In this document: piece after piece, positions 15,355-23,011 of the stretch
Layout: each line of letters starts with the position of its first letter
Position numbering within the stretch: position 1 is the first letter of the stretch
Assembly: GCA_958366705.1 (NCBI GenBank)
Contig: CATXCB010000011.1
Coordinates: 1 to 64,000 of the forward strand
DNA: 64,000 nt
DNA from: an uncultured bacterium
GTDB lineage: Bacteria > Cyanobacteriota > Vampirovibrionia > Gastranaerophilales > Gastranaerophilaceae
Direction of reading: 5' to 3'
The notes under the pieces: model-generated
Told to the model about the DNA's origin: nothing
Database searches by the model: none
What the model saw: only the letters and a program-made list of their open reading frames with translations
Made by a program: the position numbers and the translations under genes

Positions 15355-15546
15355 TTAGTCTAGTGTATTTTGAAATATTTGATTTATTAAATACTCTGCA
15401 TCTTCGAACGAAAAGTAATAAGTCCCAATATCGCTGAATGTGATATCAAACCCTTTGCCGCACTCTTTAAATTCAGCCATTTTCGTTGTATCAACAATCA
15501 AAATATCATTTCTCATTGGGTTTCTTTTTATGAATGTTACTAACAT
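15355..15546 (-). CDS. Hypothetical protein after the primase-helicase (63 residues)
   Basis: The protein (MLVTFIKRNPMRNDILIVDT at the start) alternates beta strands and one helix and ends FQNTLD. Its ATG follows the stop of the primase-helicase gene directly (TAAATG), which suggests translation by reinitiation. No domain is recognised. Confidence 0.55.
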   Translation of the reverse strand: MLVTFIKRNPMRNDILIVDTTKMAEFKECGKGFDITFSDIGTYYFSFEDAEYLINQIFQNTLD

Positions 15547-17205
15547 TTAAAAATCCTCACTTAATAGGCTGCCACCCTCTAAAATTCGTTTGTTTGAGTT
15601 GTAATACAATCTTACGGTGCCCCCAGATGGATTGCCCAATGCAAAATTTTTAATCTTTGCAATACATATAATAGGCTCATTTCGTAACTTTGATGTTTCT
15701 TTATCGCGTTCACGATGTACAATAATTCCATAATCTGCCATATTGTACCAATCACTTGAGCCTGATATTGAATACATGTTTGGCATATTTTCTCCATCTG
15801 GCTTTTTGGGGTGAGCCACAAAAATAATCAAGATATTTAACTTTTTAGCAAGCATACACAATTTTGAAAGAATAGAACCAATATATTTATCTTCTCTATC
15901 TGTATAATCGTTTTTAAGGCGATTGTAAGGGTCGATAACAAGCGTGTTAATCCCATATTTCTTAACCGCCAATTCTGTATGTTCGCAAATCTCGTCTATA
16001 TTCCATTGTTTTGAGGTGTCAAACCTATAAAAATGTTCTGAAATAAAATTAAAAGCTTCTCCGAAAAATTCTTTTTCTTGTATTTCTCTGTCTTCTTGCT
16101 TAATTTTATAGATGTTTTTTTGCAAATACATTTCTAATAATGTATTGTAGTGGCTTGATGTAATGCTCTCAAAAGAGGCTATCAAGTGTTTTAATCCGTA
16201 TAATTTTGATAAATTCATAAGCAAATTGTCGACAAAAGTTGACTTTCCTCGGCTTGGGTACCCTGTTACTATCATCAAATAACTCAACCTTATTTTTATC
16301 AGTTTGTCTAAATTTTCCCAACCTGTACTGTAAAAAGCGTTGTCTGTTTCAAAATTATATTTGTAAATATCTTCGTATTCATCATAAAAGGTTCTTATAC
16401 CGTCCGGGTTTAGATATTCTGCATTCTCAATAAATATTTTTAAGTCTTCACCTGCTATCAGTGCCTCGTTTGCATCTTTGTATTGTTTCCAGTTAACTAC
16501 TTTACAATTTTCACGACCTAAACGACTTAAAAGATTTAATTTGAGTTTATCGCCTGTTGAATCATTATCAACTGCGATAATATGAGTTTTAAATTGTTTT
16601 ATAAAGTCGTAACAATTTTCTATACATTCCAGTTTTTTTTCACTGGCTCCCTGCGGTACCGATACAGCAAATATATTTTGTTCAGCAAGTGCTAAAACAT
16701 CCATTTCACCTTCTACCCAAATTAACTCTTTTGTATCATTGATTAAATCCATACCAAATAATGTCTTTTCACTCTCTAAGGATTGAGTGAAAGTTTTTTT
16801 ACCGTTTTCTAAATTTGTACGAGTTTTAATATTTACCAGTTCACCATTTTTGTAATACGGGAATATAATTTGATTTTGATTATTACAAGTCACCTCATAT
16901 TTTTTTAGAGTTTGAGAACTTATATTACGTTTTTCAAAATACGCATATAAATAGCTTAAATCTTGTGCTACTTTGGGCTTTTCTGGTCTTTTATATTCTT
17001 TTTTTGCCTCGTATTTATCGCGATAGTATATAGCACCTGAGAATCCACAATTGTGACAGTTCCATAAAACCGCCTCATTATCATACTTAACTGAGAGGCA
17101 TTTTTCAGTTTTGTTATGTCGATATTCAGAACATTTAGGGCACGTTTGACGTCCTGTTTTGTCAAGTGTTATCCCCTGTTTTAACAGTTTTTCTCTATAT
17201 TCCAT
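15547..17205 (-). CDS. Bifunctional primase-helicase (T7 gp4 / Twinkle type)
   Basis: Three parts are visible in 552 residues. A zinc ribbon has Cys22-x2-Cys25 and Cys50-x2-Cys53. A TOPRIM primase core has Glu166 in VEGEMD and Asp212/Asp214 in AVDNDSTGD. A DnaB/RecA-like helicase has Walker A GYPSRGKST (315-323) and Walker B TLVIDPYNR (Asp425). Such proteins prime and unwind DNA at the replication fork. It starts at the stop of the replisome organizer gene, giving a replication operon. Primase genes of this sort are a hallmark of autonomously replicating phage satellites and phages. Confidence 0.9.
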   Translation of the reverse strand: MEYREKLLKQGITLDKTGRQTCPKCSEYRHNKTEKCLSVKYDNEAVLWNCHNCGFSGAIYYRDKYEAKKEYKRPEKPKVAQDLSYLYAYFEKRNISSQTLKKYEVTCNNQNQIIFPYYKNGELVNIKTRTNLENGKKTFTQSLESEKTLFGMDLINDTKELIWVEGEMDVLALAEQNIFAVSVPQGASEKKLECIENCYDFIKQFKTHIIAVDNDSTGDKLKLNLLSRLGRENCKVVNWKQYKDANEALIAGEDLKIFIENAEYLNPDGIRTFYDEYEDIYKYNFETDNAFYSTGWENLDKLIKIRLSYLMIVTGYPSRGKSTFVDNLLMNLSKLYGLKHLIASFESITSSHYNTLLEMYLQKNIYKIKQEDREIQEKEFFGEAFNFISEHFYRFDTSKQWNIDEICEHTELAVKKYGINTLVIDPYNRLKNDYTDREDKYIGSILSKLCMLAKKLNILIIFVAHPKKPDGENMPNMYSISGSSDWYNMADYGIIVHRERDKETSKLRNEPIICIAKIKNFALGNPSGGTVRLYYNSNKRILEGGSLLSEDF

Positions 17206-17918
17206 TAAAATAATCCTCCCATATTAGAATTGTTACTATTTGCACATTCTTTATTCTTTTGGTTTCGCTCCCAGGTCCTGACAGCAGCTTTCCAATCTCT
17301 CATAGGATTTTTGCCAATGTGCCATTCTGTTGCAGTGTAGTAGTCCATAAATGCTTCTGCATCTATGCTATTTTTTCTCTCTAAGCAGTAAGTTTCTATT
17401 TCTTGAATTGTTGGTTTAATGAATTTTTTATTTTGCCCTATATATATATTCTTATCATTCTTATTATTCTTTTCATTATTGTTTGTTGTTAGCTGCGTGT
17501 TAGTCGTGTGTTGGTCGCCTGTTAGTTGAGTGTTAGGTTGTGTGTTAAATTGTTGGTACTTTTGCCAATTATTTATTGATATATGCGAATATTGACTCGT
17601 TGCTTTGAGTGTTAGCTCGCCTGTTGATTTTAAGCGTTTTAGTGCTGTTCTTATATTCTGTTCTGATAACTTCAAGTCCTGTGCGAGTTTTGAGTAACTT
17701 GTAATAAAACTTCCAGCATGAATGGTTACTCCTCGCCATTTTTTAGATGCGTGGTTAGCTTTTATCAAACAATGAATAAATAAACGCATCGCATTAGGTT
17801 CGGTGTACCACTCCCATTGTTCAATATCTCTAAATAATTTTACAAAGCCGTTATTTTGTGCTATAATGTCATTAGTATTTAGGCTCTCATTTTCGAGGGC
17901 TTTTTTATTTTCTGTCAT
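17205..17918 (-). CDS. Phage-type replisome organizer / replication initiator
   Basis: The 237-residue protein has an N-terminal winged-helix domain (about 25-125; KLAQDLKLSEQNIRTALKRL). A low-complexity Asn/Thr/Gln linker follows (about 126-160). The C-terminal tail YYTATEWHIGKNPMRDWKAA resembles the helicase-loading end of phage replisome organizers and DnaD-like proteins. The linker is encoded by an 11-bp iteron array, the usual location of the origin in lambdoid O genes. It overlaps the primase-helicase start by one base, so initiator and fork enzyme are co-expressed. Confidence 0.8.
   Translation of the reverse strand: MTENKKALENESLNTNDIIAQNNGFVKLFRDIEQWEWYTEPNAMRLFIHCLIKANHASKKWRGVTIHAGSFITSYSKLAQDLKLSEQNIRTALKRLKSTGELTLKATSQYSHISINNWQKYQQFNTQPNTQLTGDQHTTNTQLTTNNNEKNNKNDKNIYIGQNKKFIKPTIQEIETYCLERKNSIDAEAFMDYYTATEWHIGKNPMRDWKAAVRTWERNQKNKECANSNNSNMGGLF
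17430..17556. other. Probable replication origin: 11-bp iterons beside an AT-rich tract
   Basis: TGTTAG or TGTTGG occurs at 17487, 17498, 17509, 17520 and 17531, exactly 11 bases apart, with further weaker copies at 17543 and 17551. The adjacent stretch 17430-17486 is almost pure A and T (CCTATATATATATTC, TTATTATTC). Phased iterons next to an unwinding tract inside the initiator gene are the classic phage-origin layout. Confidence 0.7.
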
Positions 17919-17927
17919 GCCTGCCCC

Positions 17928-18161
17928 CTATGCGACATCCCCTTTATCTTGTGCTTCTAACCATTTTTGGAATTCAGCAAGTTTAATGAATACGCGTCCC
18001 CCTATACGCGTAGTAACTTTTTTAAAGCCGTATTTATTGTGAAATTCAAATTGCCTTAATGTGTTTGACGAAAAAAGAGGAAAATACTTGTCAAATTCTG
18101 ATAATCTAATAAGTCCTGTGTTTTTGATTTCATCCGGCAAATTTGCAATAACATTTTGCAT
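17928..18161 (-). CDS. AlpA/excisionase-like winged-helix protein
   Basis: The 77-residue protein fits the AlpA/MerR-type excisionase fold: an HTH (IRLSEFDKYFPLFSSNTLRQ) and the wing-like RIGGRVFIKLAEFQKWLEAQ. Such proteins act as recombination directionality factors or regulators of integrase genes in P4-like satellites and PICIs. It sits between the replication genes and the integrase. A protein of the same length and layout occurs at 46708-46941 in element 2. Confidence 0.72.
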   Translation of the reverse strand: MQNVIANLPDEIKNTGLIRLSEFDKYFPLFSSNTLRQFEFHNKYGFKKVTTRIGGRVFIKLAEFQKWLEAQDKGDVA

Positions 18162-18355
18162 TTTAATTTCTCCTTTATTATCTGTTGCACGTTAAACTAA
18201 AATAAGAATTATTTAAGTTTGTACAAAGATTATAACGGATATTAAAACTGGCAGATTAAAATAAATATAGAAAAATGTAGATAAAAATTTTTTATTGCTA
18301 TAAGTGCGTTTTCAGGATTATTTATCTATAATTTTCTACAATTTTCTATTTTTAA

Positions 18356-19315
18356 TTAATCTGTTTTGATTTTTATTATGTTTTCGTTAATACGGTAGGG
18401 CTGACCTTTTCTTTTTCTGGGTATAATATTTTCGCCAATTATTGATTTAAAATAGTTATTAGTGTCGGAAATATTATTTGCATTTACATTTCTATTTGAG
18501 ATTAATGCAATTAATGTGTCTGACACAGGGGTTTTTAAATTATTTAAAACTTCATCATTTAATTTTATTGTGTAACTATCTTTATCTTTTATACATACAA
18601 GTGTGTGTTTTGGCTTAGTTATTTTTTGAAAAGCTTTATTGTAATATTGGGGGATGTAAATATTTGATATAAGCATTAACAACTTGTGTAATACCCCTAT
18701 TGTAATCGATTTAGCCCATATTAAGTTAAAGGCAGGTGAATATAAGGATAATGAATCGCTCCAAGTTGTACTTATAAATTCATACAAGTATGAGGTTTCC
18801 AGCTGTGAGAATATATAGAAGTCTAGACTATTTAATACTTCTCTTGTGTATTTTTTCCAAAAGTCAATATCTAAATTTGCACCATTAAGACGTCGGTATA
18901 AATCTAATACCCCTATAAAATTATTCTGATGTCTTTCAGTAAATTCACTTATATTATTAAGACATTCAGGTACTACAGAGAAATAAAGCAAGTTCGGTAT
19001 TGAAAAAGCTGAATCAGGTGGATTTTGTGCATTTGTAACTATGGGAGTAATGTATGTTTCTTCAAAATCTTTATAAAATGACATTCTTTTTTGGGGAGTT
19101 TTACAGGTTCCTGAAAATAAATTTACTTGCTCTATAAAACATTTGCGTAATATTTCATTAGAAAAGATATAACTTTTTATCTGAAGGATAATACCTTCTA
19201 TATTTTGAACTGTTGTAATATTATTGACGGTTTCCTTATACTGCTCAAGTTTTAATTTAATTTCATAGTAATTGATGTCTTTGTTGAAATTTGTGTTATT
19301 TTCTGCATTTCCCAT
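18356..19315 (-). CDS. Unrecognised element protein (319 residues)
   Basis: The protein is Asn- and Ile-rich, mostly helical, with aromatic-rich segments (LYEFISTTWSDSLSLYSPAF, LLMLISNIYIPQYYNKAF) and a basic tail (PRKRKGQPYRINENIIKIK). It has no signal peptide and no catalytic motif that I recognise. It ends 22 bases before the integrase start and follows a 194-base gap after the AlpA-like gene. In P4-like and PICI elements the zone next to the integrase often carries phage-interference genes, so it is a candidate for such a role; nothing in the sequence proves it. Confidence 0.6.
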   Translation of the reverse strand: MGNAENNTNFNKDINYYEIKLKLEQYKETVNNITTVQNIEGIILQIKSYIFSNEILRKCFIEQVNLFSGTCKTPQKRMSFYKDFEETYITPIVTNAQNPPDSAFSIPNLLYFSVVPECLNNISEFTERHQNNFIGVLDLYRRLNGANLDIDFWKKYTREVLNSLDFYIFSQLETSYLYEFISTTWSDSLSLYSPAFNLIWAKSITIGVLHKLLMLISNIYIPQYYNKAFQKITKPKHTLVCIKDKDSYTIKLNDEVLNNLKTPVSDTLIALISNRNVNANNISDTNNYFKSIIGENIIPRKRKGQPYRINENIIKIKTD

Positions 19316-19337
19316 ATACTTTTCCTTTACTTCTTAT

Positions 19338-20441
19338 TTACTTCGTTTTCACTTCGCTAAACATCTCATCCGTTGTACTTTGCAGCAGTGCCGCAGTGTG
19401 TTTTTGCGTTAGGTGTGAGTAGCGTTTTACCATCTGCATAGTTTTATGACCTGTTACCGCTGCAATATCAAGCAGACTCCCCCCATTCATAGCAATATGA
19501 CTGGCTACGGTATGTCGCAGGTCGTGAAATCGGCATTTTACCCCGGATACTTCAAGCACTTTATAAAACCTTACATGCATATCTATAAGCTTGTTACCGT
19601 CTTTCGTAGTAAACAGATAATCACTTTTAATATTGCGAACTTTCTTAAAATCTTTAAGTGCCTTATAAGCTGTTTCGGTCATTGGCACTCCTCTATTTTC
19701 TCCGTTTTTCGTTTCAAGAAAATAGAAAAGTCTATTTTTGAAATCCACATTTTGCCAACGCAAATTATGTATTTCTGAATATCTTGCACCGGTAGAAAGA
19801 GCGATAAGAACAAATAAATAAGTCTCTTGGTGATAACATTCCCCTTTTAAGTCAAATTTCTGGCATGCATCTAATATTTTCTTTATTTCATCCGGCATAA
19901 GAAAGCGATCTCGTTCTACTTTTTCGGTAAACTTACTAACCTTTAACATAGGGTTTTCATCAATCCACCCCCACTCTTTGGCTGCTTTTGATAGTACGAT
20001 AGATAAACAAGCCATATAACGGTTTGCTGTAGCTTCTGAACGAGTTTTTTTATCACCTTTAGGTTTTGGGCTTTCTTCTGTAATAAGCGTCTCCTTGCAT
20101 TCAGAAAGCAGTGCAGGGGTAACTTTTGAAAGTAAATATTTTCCAATGTGATTTTTCCACCATTCAAGCTGCATTTTATATTTTTGATGGTCTGCAGGTT
20201 TTCTCTTTGGTAATTCAACTGCAATATAGCGGTCTATAAGTTCCTCAAGAGTGTGCTTTGTTGCTTCATAGTCGGTAATTTGTTTACCTCTTTTCATTCT
20301 TGGTTCATAGTCTTGTATCCACATTTGAGCATCTGATTTTCTTTCAAATGTTGCATACATAGGTTTATATCCTTTAATTCTGATACAAGCCGTATAAGTT
20401 TTCTTCCCGTTCTTTTTTACACGTTCTTTTATTTCTGCCAT
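19338..20441 (-). CDS. int: Tyrosine integrase of element 1
   Basis: The 367-residue recombinase shows all catalytic residues: Arg220 in TGARYSE, Lys245, His306-x2-Arg309 in FHDLRH, His332 in GHKTM and nucleophile Tyr341 in KRYSHL. The N-terminus MAEIKERVKKNGKKTYTACI is an arm-binding beta domain, and a SAM-like core-binding domain follows (about 65-165). It integrates the element into tRNA-Phe. It is clearly homologous to the integrase at 48271-49392 over its whole length, most obviously in the first 25 residues. Confidence 0.95.
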   Translation of the reverse strand: MAEIKERVKKNGKKTYTACIRIKGYKPMYATFERKSDAQMWIQDYEPRMKRGKQITDYEATKHTLEELIDRYIAVELPKRKPADHQKYKMQLEWWKNHIGKYLLSKVTPALLSECKETLITEESPKPKGDKKTRSEATANRYMACLSIVLSKAAKEWGWIDENPMLKVSKFTEKVERDRFLMPDEIKKILDACQKFDLKGECYHQETYLFVLIALSTGARYSEIHNLRWQNVDFKNRLFYFLETKNGENRGVPMTETAYKALKDFKKVRNIKSDYLFTTKDGNKLIDMHVRFYKVLEVSGVKCRFHDLRHTVASHIAMNGGSLLDIAAVTGHKTMQMVKRYSHLTQKHTAALLQSTTDEMFSEVKTK

Positions 20442-20490
20442 TATTCCACCTCGAAACCCATTTTTAAGTTTTCTAATTCTTTTCTTATAA

Positions 20491-21330
20491 TTACTCTTTG
20501 TTTTTTATTTGCTTAGGCTTTTTGCCTGGTAAGTAATTATTAGCAGTAATGACTTTTTGACCAGTTGTCTTCTCAAAGTCTTTCCTTGCTCTGTTTGCGA
20601 CTTTACCGCCTTTTATTGCAGCCTTCTTATTTTCTTGCATGCCTGTTGCATTTTTACTTTCAGCTACCTGTCTTGTGGAAAGTTCTGCAAGTGCTGTAAA
20701 AATCAATTCTGCTTCTGACATGTGGTCACGCAGATTTTGAGATTTTAGCCCCTTTAAATTCTTGTGTTCCTTTACGCTTAACCCTGACCATTCTTTATGA
20801 ATAATGTTTGTTAGAATTGCAAATTCTTCGCTTTTTGTTATATCGTGGTCTTTCCAGTAGTCAGTAAGTTTGTTACGGGTTTCTTGTCCTGTCATTCGCT
20901 GCTGTATCCACTTTTCAGAACGACCAAGTTGTTTATATGTTTCTCGAGCTCTATCGATAGCGGTTGAAGGGTCTGACATTTCTTTCATTCGCTCATAACC
21001 AACCTTAGCGAGCCATTGTTTAACAGGTTCAGCTTTCTTACTTGGTATAGATTGTATAATACGTAAAAGAGTTTGAACGTCTGCACAATCTGTATTATAT
21101 TTTTTACCATCAGTAGCTTTCAGTTTCAGTTGTACGATTTTTTCGTACAACTTGATAAATCCTTCATCATCAGTAAGTTTTATCTTTAAATCACTCCAAT
21201 ATCTGCGTGGATTTTTACTCTCTGTAAGTATTGAAACAATATCAATAATAGAAAAATACCATTTTTCTTGTCCTTCGTCATATAAAGACCTAATTTTATT
21301 GTTTTCAAATATTTTTAATTCGTTTTTCAT
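20491..21330 (-). CDS. Bro-N / DinD-like protein
   Basis: The 279-residue protein begins with a Bro-N domain (about 5-110; WYFSIIDIVSILTES, RRYWSDLK). The C-terminal half resembles E. coli DNA-damage-inducible protein D (HKNLKGLKSQNLRDHMSEAE, then TALAELSTRQVAESKN). Bro-N proteins are common phage antirepressors, and DinD is SOS-controlled and acts on RecA filaments. It lies outermost at the right end, beyond the integrase. An antirepressor or damage-response link with induction is plausible. Confidence 0.75.
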   Translation of the reverse strand: MKNELKIFENNKIRSLYDEGQEKWYFSIIDIVSILTESKNPRRYWSDLKIKLTDDEGFIKLYEKIVQLKLKATDGKKYNTDCADVQTLLRIIQSIPSKKAEPVKQWLAKVGYERMKEMSDPSTAIDRARETYKQLGRSEKWIQQRMTGQETRNKLTDYWKDHDITKSEEFAILTNIIHKEWSGLSVKEHKNLKGLKSQNLRDHMSEAELIFTALAELSTRQVAESKNATGMQENKKAAIKGGKVANRARKDFEKTTGQKVITANNYLPGKKPKQIKNKE

Positions 21331-21378
21331 TCATTAACCCACTTTCTCTTGTTATTTATTTTGCTGAAAAACATTTTT

Positions 21379-21400
21379 TGTCGTAAAAATGTCGTAATAA
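21379..21400 (+). repeat. TGTCGTAA direct repeats at the right end of element 1
   Basis: TGTCGTAAAA (21379) and TGTCGTAATAA (21390) begin 11 bases apart, mirroring the left end. They lie about 115 bases inside the right attachment repeat. The rest of 21331-21513 is very AT-rich without a gene. Confidence 0.65.
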
Positions 21401-21513
21401 GTATATAAATTTTTATAAAATTATATAAAAAACTATGACACACAAAATCGCTAAAATCAAGATATATTAAGAAAAATCTTTTTAATACGTTTTATACACT
21501 TTTAATAAACCAC

Positions 21514-21568
21514 GGACTGAAAATCCCTGTGTCCTTGGTTCAATTCCGAGTTGCGGCACCATTTAAAA
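21514..21568 (+). repeat. Right attachment repeat of element 1 (tRNA-Phe 3' fragment)
   Basis: This is an exact 55-base copy of 9143-9197, starting in the anticodon stem and running through CCA into the flank. It lacks the tRNA 5' half, so it is not a functional tRNA. It marks the chromosome-element boundary. Confidence 0.95.
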
Positions 21569-21577
21569 TAAAGATAT

Positions 21578-21608
21578 AACGAGGGTTTTAACCCTCGTTT
21601 TTTTTTTG
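21578..21608 (+). terminator. Second copy of the tRNA-Phe terminator
   Basis: AACGAGGG and CCCTCGTT with ten T residues repeat the terminator at 9207-9237. It was probably the original chromosomal terminator of the tRNA and now separates the element from the ART-like gene. Confidence 0.85.
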
Positions 21609-21633
21609 TGTCTAAAATTTATATTTGAATAGG

Positions 21634-22275
21634 CTATACAGATTGTGATAATTTGAGTTTCTCTATATCAGTTGTCCAGCTTCTAAACGGATAACTTTTA
21701 TTTTCTTTTACAAATTCTAGTAATTCTTGTCTCTTATCAATTCTTAATTTATCGATTGATTTTGGAAATACAATTATTTGCCCATCTTCCAGTTCTAAGC
21801 CATCAATATTAGAAAATTCTTTCTCAAATGTTGCTTGATTTTTCCCAATTGCTTTAGCTTCTTTGGGAGTTACTGTTTTTAATTTTAAATCTTTTAAACC
21901 GCCTACAGTGTAGATTGTTGGTTTCGGATTTTCAAGTTTTGCTGTGTTTCCAATATGGATTGGAGCATCTTTACTTCTAATATTTGCATAAAATGGTGCA
22001 ATTTTTTTAGTTCTAAATAAATATAATCCTTTACTATACTTATTTATTCCTTCGCCTGTTCCAATTTTGTTACTATCGAACGAATCAAACTTAAAAGGTG
22101 AACCATGATAGGCTACGTCAGGTTTTATCTCAGCTTTTTTATCAGCCCAAAATAAACGAGTATTTATTTTACTACTGATTGTTGGTTTTGTTTGTAGTAC
22201 GCTTGTCTTTCCGTTTGCTTTTATCCAGGCTGCACATTGCTTTGCTATGTTTATTCCAGAATTGAATTTTCCCAT
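21634..22275 (-). CDS. ART-PolyVal-like ADP-ribosyltransferase-domain protein
   Basis: The 213-residue protein carries a domain at about 55-150 resembling the ADP-ribosyltransferase domain of phage polyvalent proteins. YHGSPFKFDSFDSNKIGTGE matches the usual YHGTPhkFdkFd..kiGtGeG start, followed by KYSKGLYLFRTKKIAPFYA in place of the GwGLYFa...evA.yY segment. The His-Gly-Ser and Gly-Leu-Tyr positions expected to contact NAD are present. It lies immediately outside the right attachment site, so it may be a remnant of an earlier insertion or a host gene. The target is unknown. Confidence 0.6.
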   Translation of the reverse strand: MGKFNSGINIAKQCAAWIKANGKTSVLQTKPTISSKINTRLFWADKKAEIKPDVAYHGSPFKFDSFDSNKIGTGEGINKYSKGLYLFRTKKIAPFYANIRSKDAPIHIGNTAKLENPKPTIYTVGGLKDLKLKTVTPKEAKAIGKNQATFEKEFSNIDGLELEDGQIIVFPKSIDKLRIDKRQELLEFVKENKSYPFRSWTTDIEKLKLSQSV

Positions 22276-22348
22276 AAAAATATCCTTTATTTCCCCTATA
22301 GTTATATAAAGTGTTTTTATTGGAAAAAATTGCTAATTGTAATTTTAT

Positions 22349-22819
22349 TTATGATAGGCAAATATTATTGGTTTCAAGAAGTATTTCTTCAAATTTTGGG
22401 CGTGAAAATTGTAAATCTGCATGTGTTTTTTCTGATGTTTTTATCGCTATTGATATGCCTGAATTTTCTTTTATACAATCAATTGTTGGTGGATTGTTCC
22501 CTAAATATATTAATAAACAATTCTCACTATGTTTTGATAATATTTCTATCATATGAGTGCTTGTATTTTCTATGAAATCTATATCTTCAAGTTTGTTTGA
22601 AAGTTTTTTGATGCATTTCGGTGCATCTTTATCAGTTAATATATACATATCTATAAATTCGCATTTTGAAAAATTCTGAAGAATTCGAATGTATCTTGGA
22701 GATAGTAAATCGGGTTCATATGATTCTTCAAATTTTTTGATTATATCATTATAATCGATTAGAATGCATAGTTCTTGTTCGTTTTTTATTTGTTGTTGTA
22801 TATGTTTTAGTTTTTTCAT
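22349..22819 (-). CDS. Degenerate HAD-like protein resembling trehalose-6-phosphatase
   Basis: The 156-residue protein has LCILIDYNDII near residue 20 where HAD phosphatases of the trehalose-phosphatase type have LFLDYDGTL. It has LLIYLGNNPPTID near 105 in place of the usual IYIGDDVTDED. If the alignment is right, the second Asp of motif I and the metal-binding Asp pair of motif IV are replaced by Asn, so it is probably catalytically inactive. It is also shorter than normal OtsB and lacks the cap. The assignment rests on these two motifs alone and is tentative. Confidence 0.4.
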   Translation of the reverse strand: MKKLKHIQQQIKNEQELCILIDYNDIIKKFEESYEPDLLSPRYIRILQNFSKCEFIDMYILTDKDAPKCIKKLSNKLEDIDFIENTSTHMIEILSKHSENCLLIYLGNNPPTIDCIKENSGISIAIKTSEKTHADLQFSRPKFEEILLETNNICLS

Positions 22820-22888
22820 GGTTTATCCTTTCATGTTAAAGTGCGCAACAAAATTAAGCATAATAAATATGCTTTGATAATTCTTGAC

Positions 22889-22910
22889 GCGAGGAATCAA
22901 GCTTCCTCGC
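22889..22910. other. GC-rich hairpin between two minus-strand genes
   Basis: GCGAGGAA (22889-22896) pairs with TTCCTCGC (22903-22910). Neither side has a strong T run; the plus side reads TCTTTAAA. It lies between the histidine kinase stop and the HAD-like gene start and may be a weak terminator. Confidence 0.4.
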
Positions 22911-23011
22911 TCTTTAAATGAATTTTCTATACCTGAAAAATAAAATCATAATATTTCTATTATATTATATATTTAAATTTTTTCAAATAAATCAGATTTG
23001 TTTGAAAAATT

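Larger units (their letters stand above)
9143..21568. mobile_element. Integrated phage-satellite-like element 1 (PICI-like), 12.4 kb, in tRNA-Phe
   Basis: The boundaries are a direct repeat of the tRNA-Phe 3' end (9143-9197 and 21514-21568). Inside are a tyrosine integrase, an AlpA-like protein, a replisome organizer with an iteron array, a primase-helicase, RusA, a small-terminase-like gene, an ArpU/RinA-like regulator, a Cro/CI-type repressor with a divergent control region, Fic, a toxin-antitoxin pair and a DinD-like protein. There are no capsid, portal, large-terminase, tail or lysis genes. This gene set and size match phage-inducible chromosomal islands of other phyla; satellite behaviour is inferred. 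Confidence 0.8.

Noticed and set aside
9143..21568. Classification of element 1 as an intact prophage
   Set aside because: No capsid, portal, large terminase, tail or lysis gene is present in 12.4 kb.
9143..21568. Classification of element 1 as a conjugative or mobilisable element
   Set aside because: No relaxase, coupling protein or type IV secretion gene is seen.
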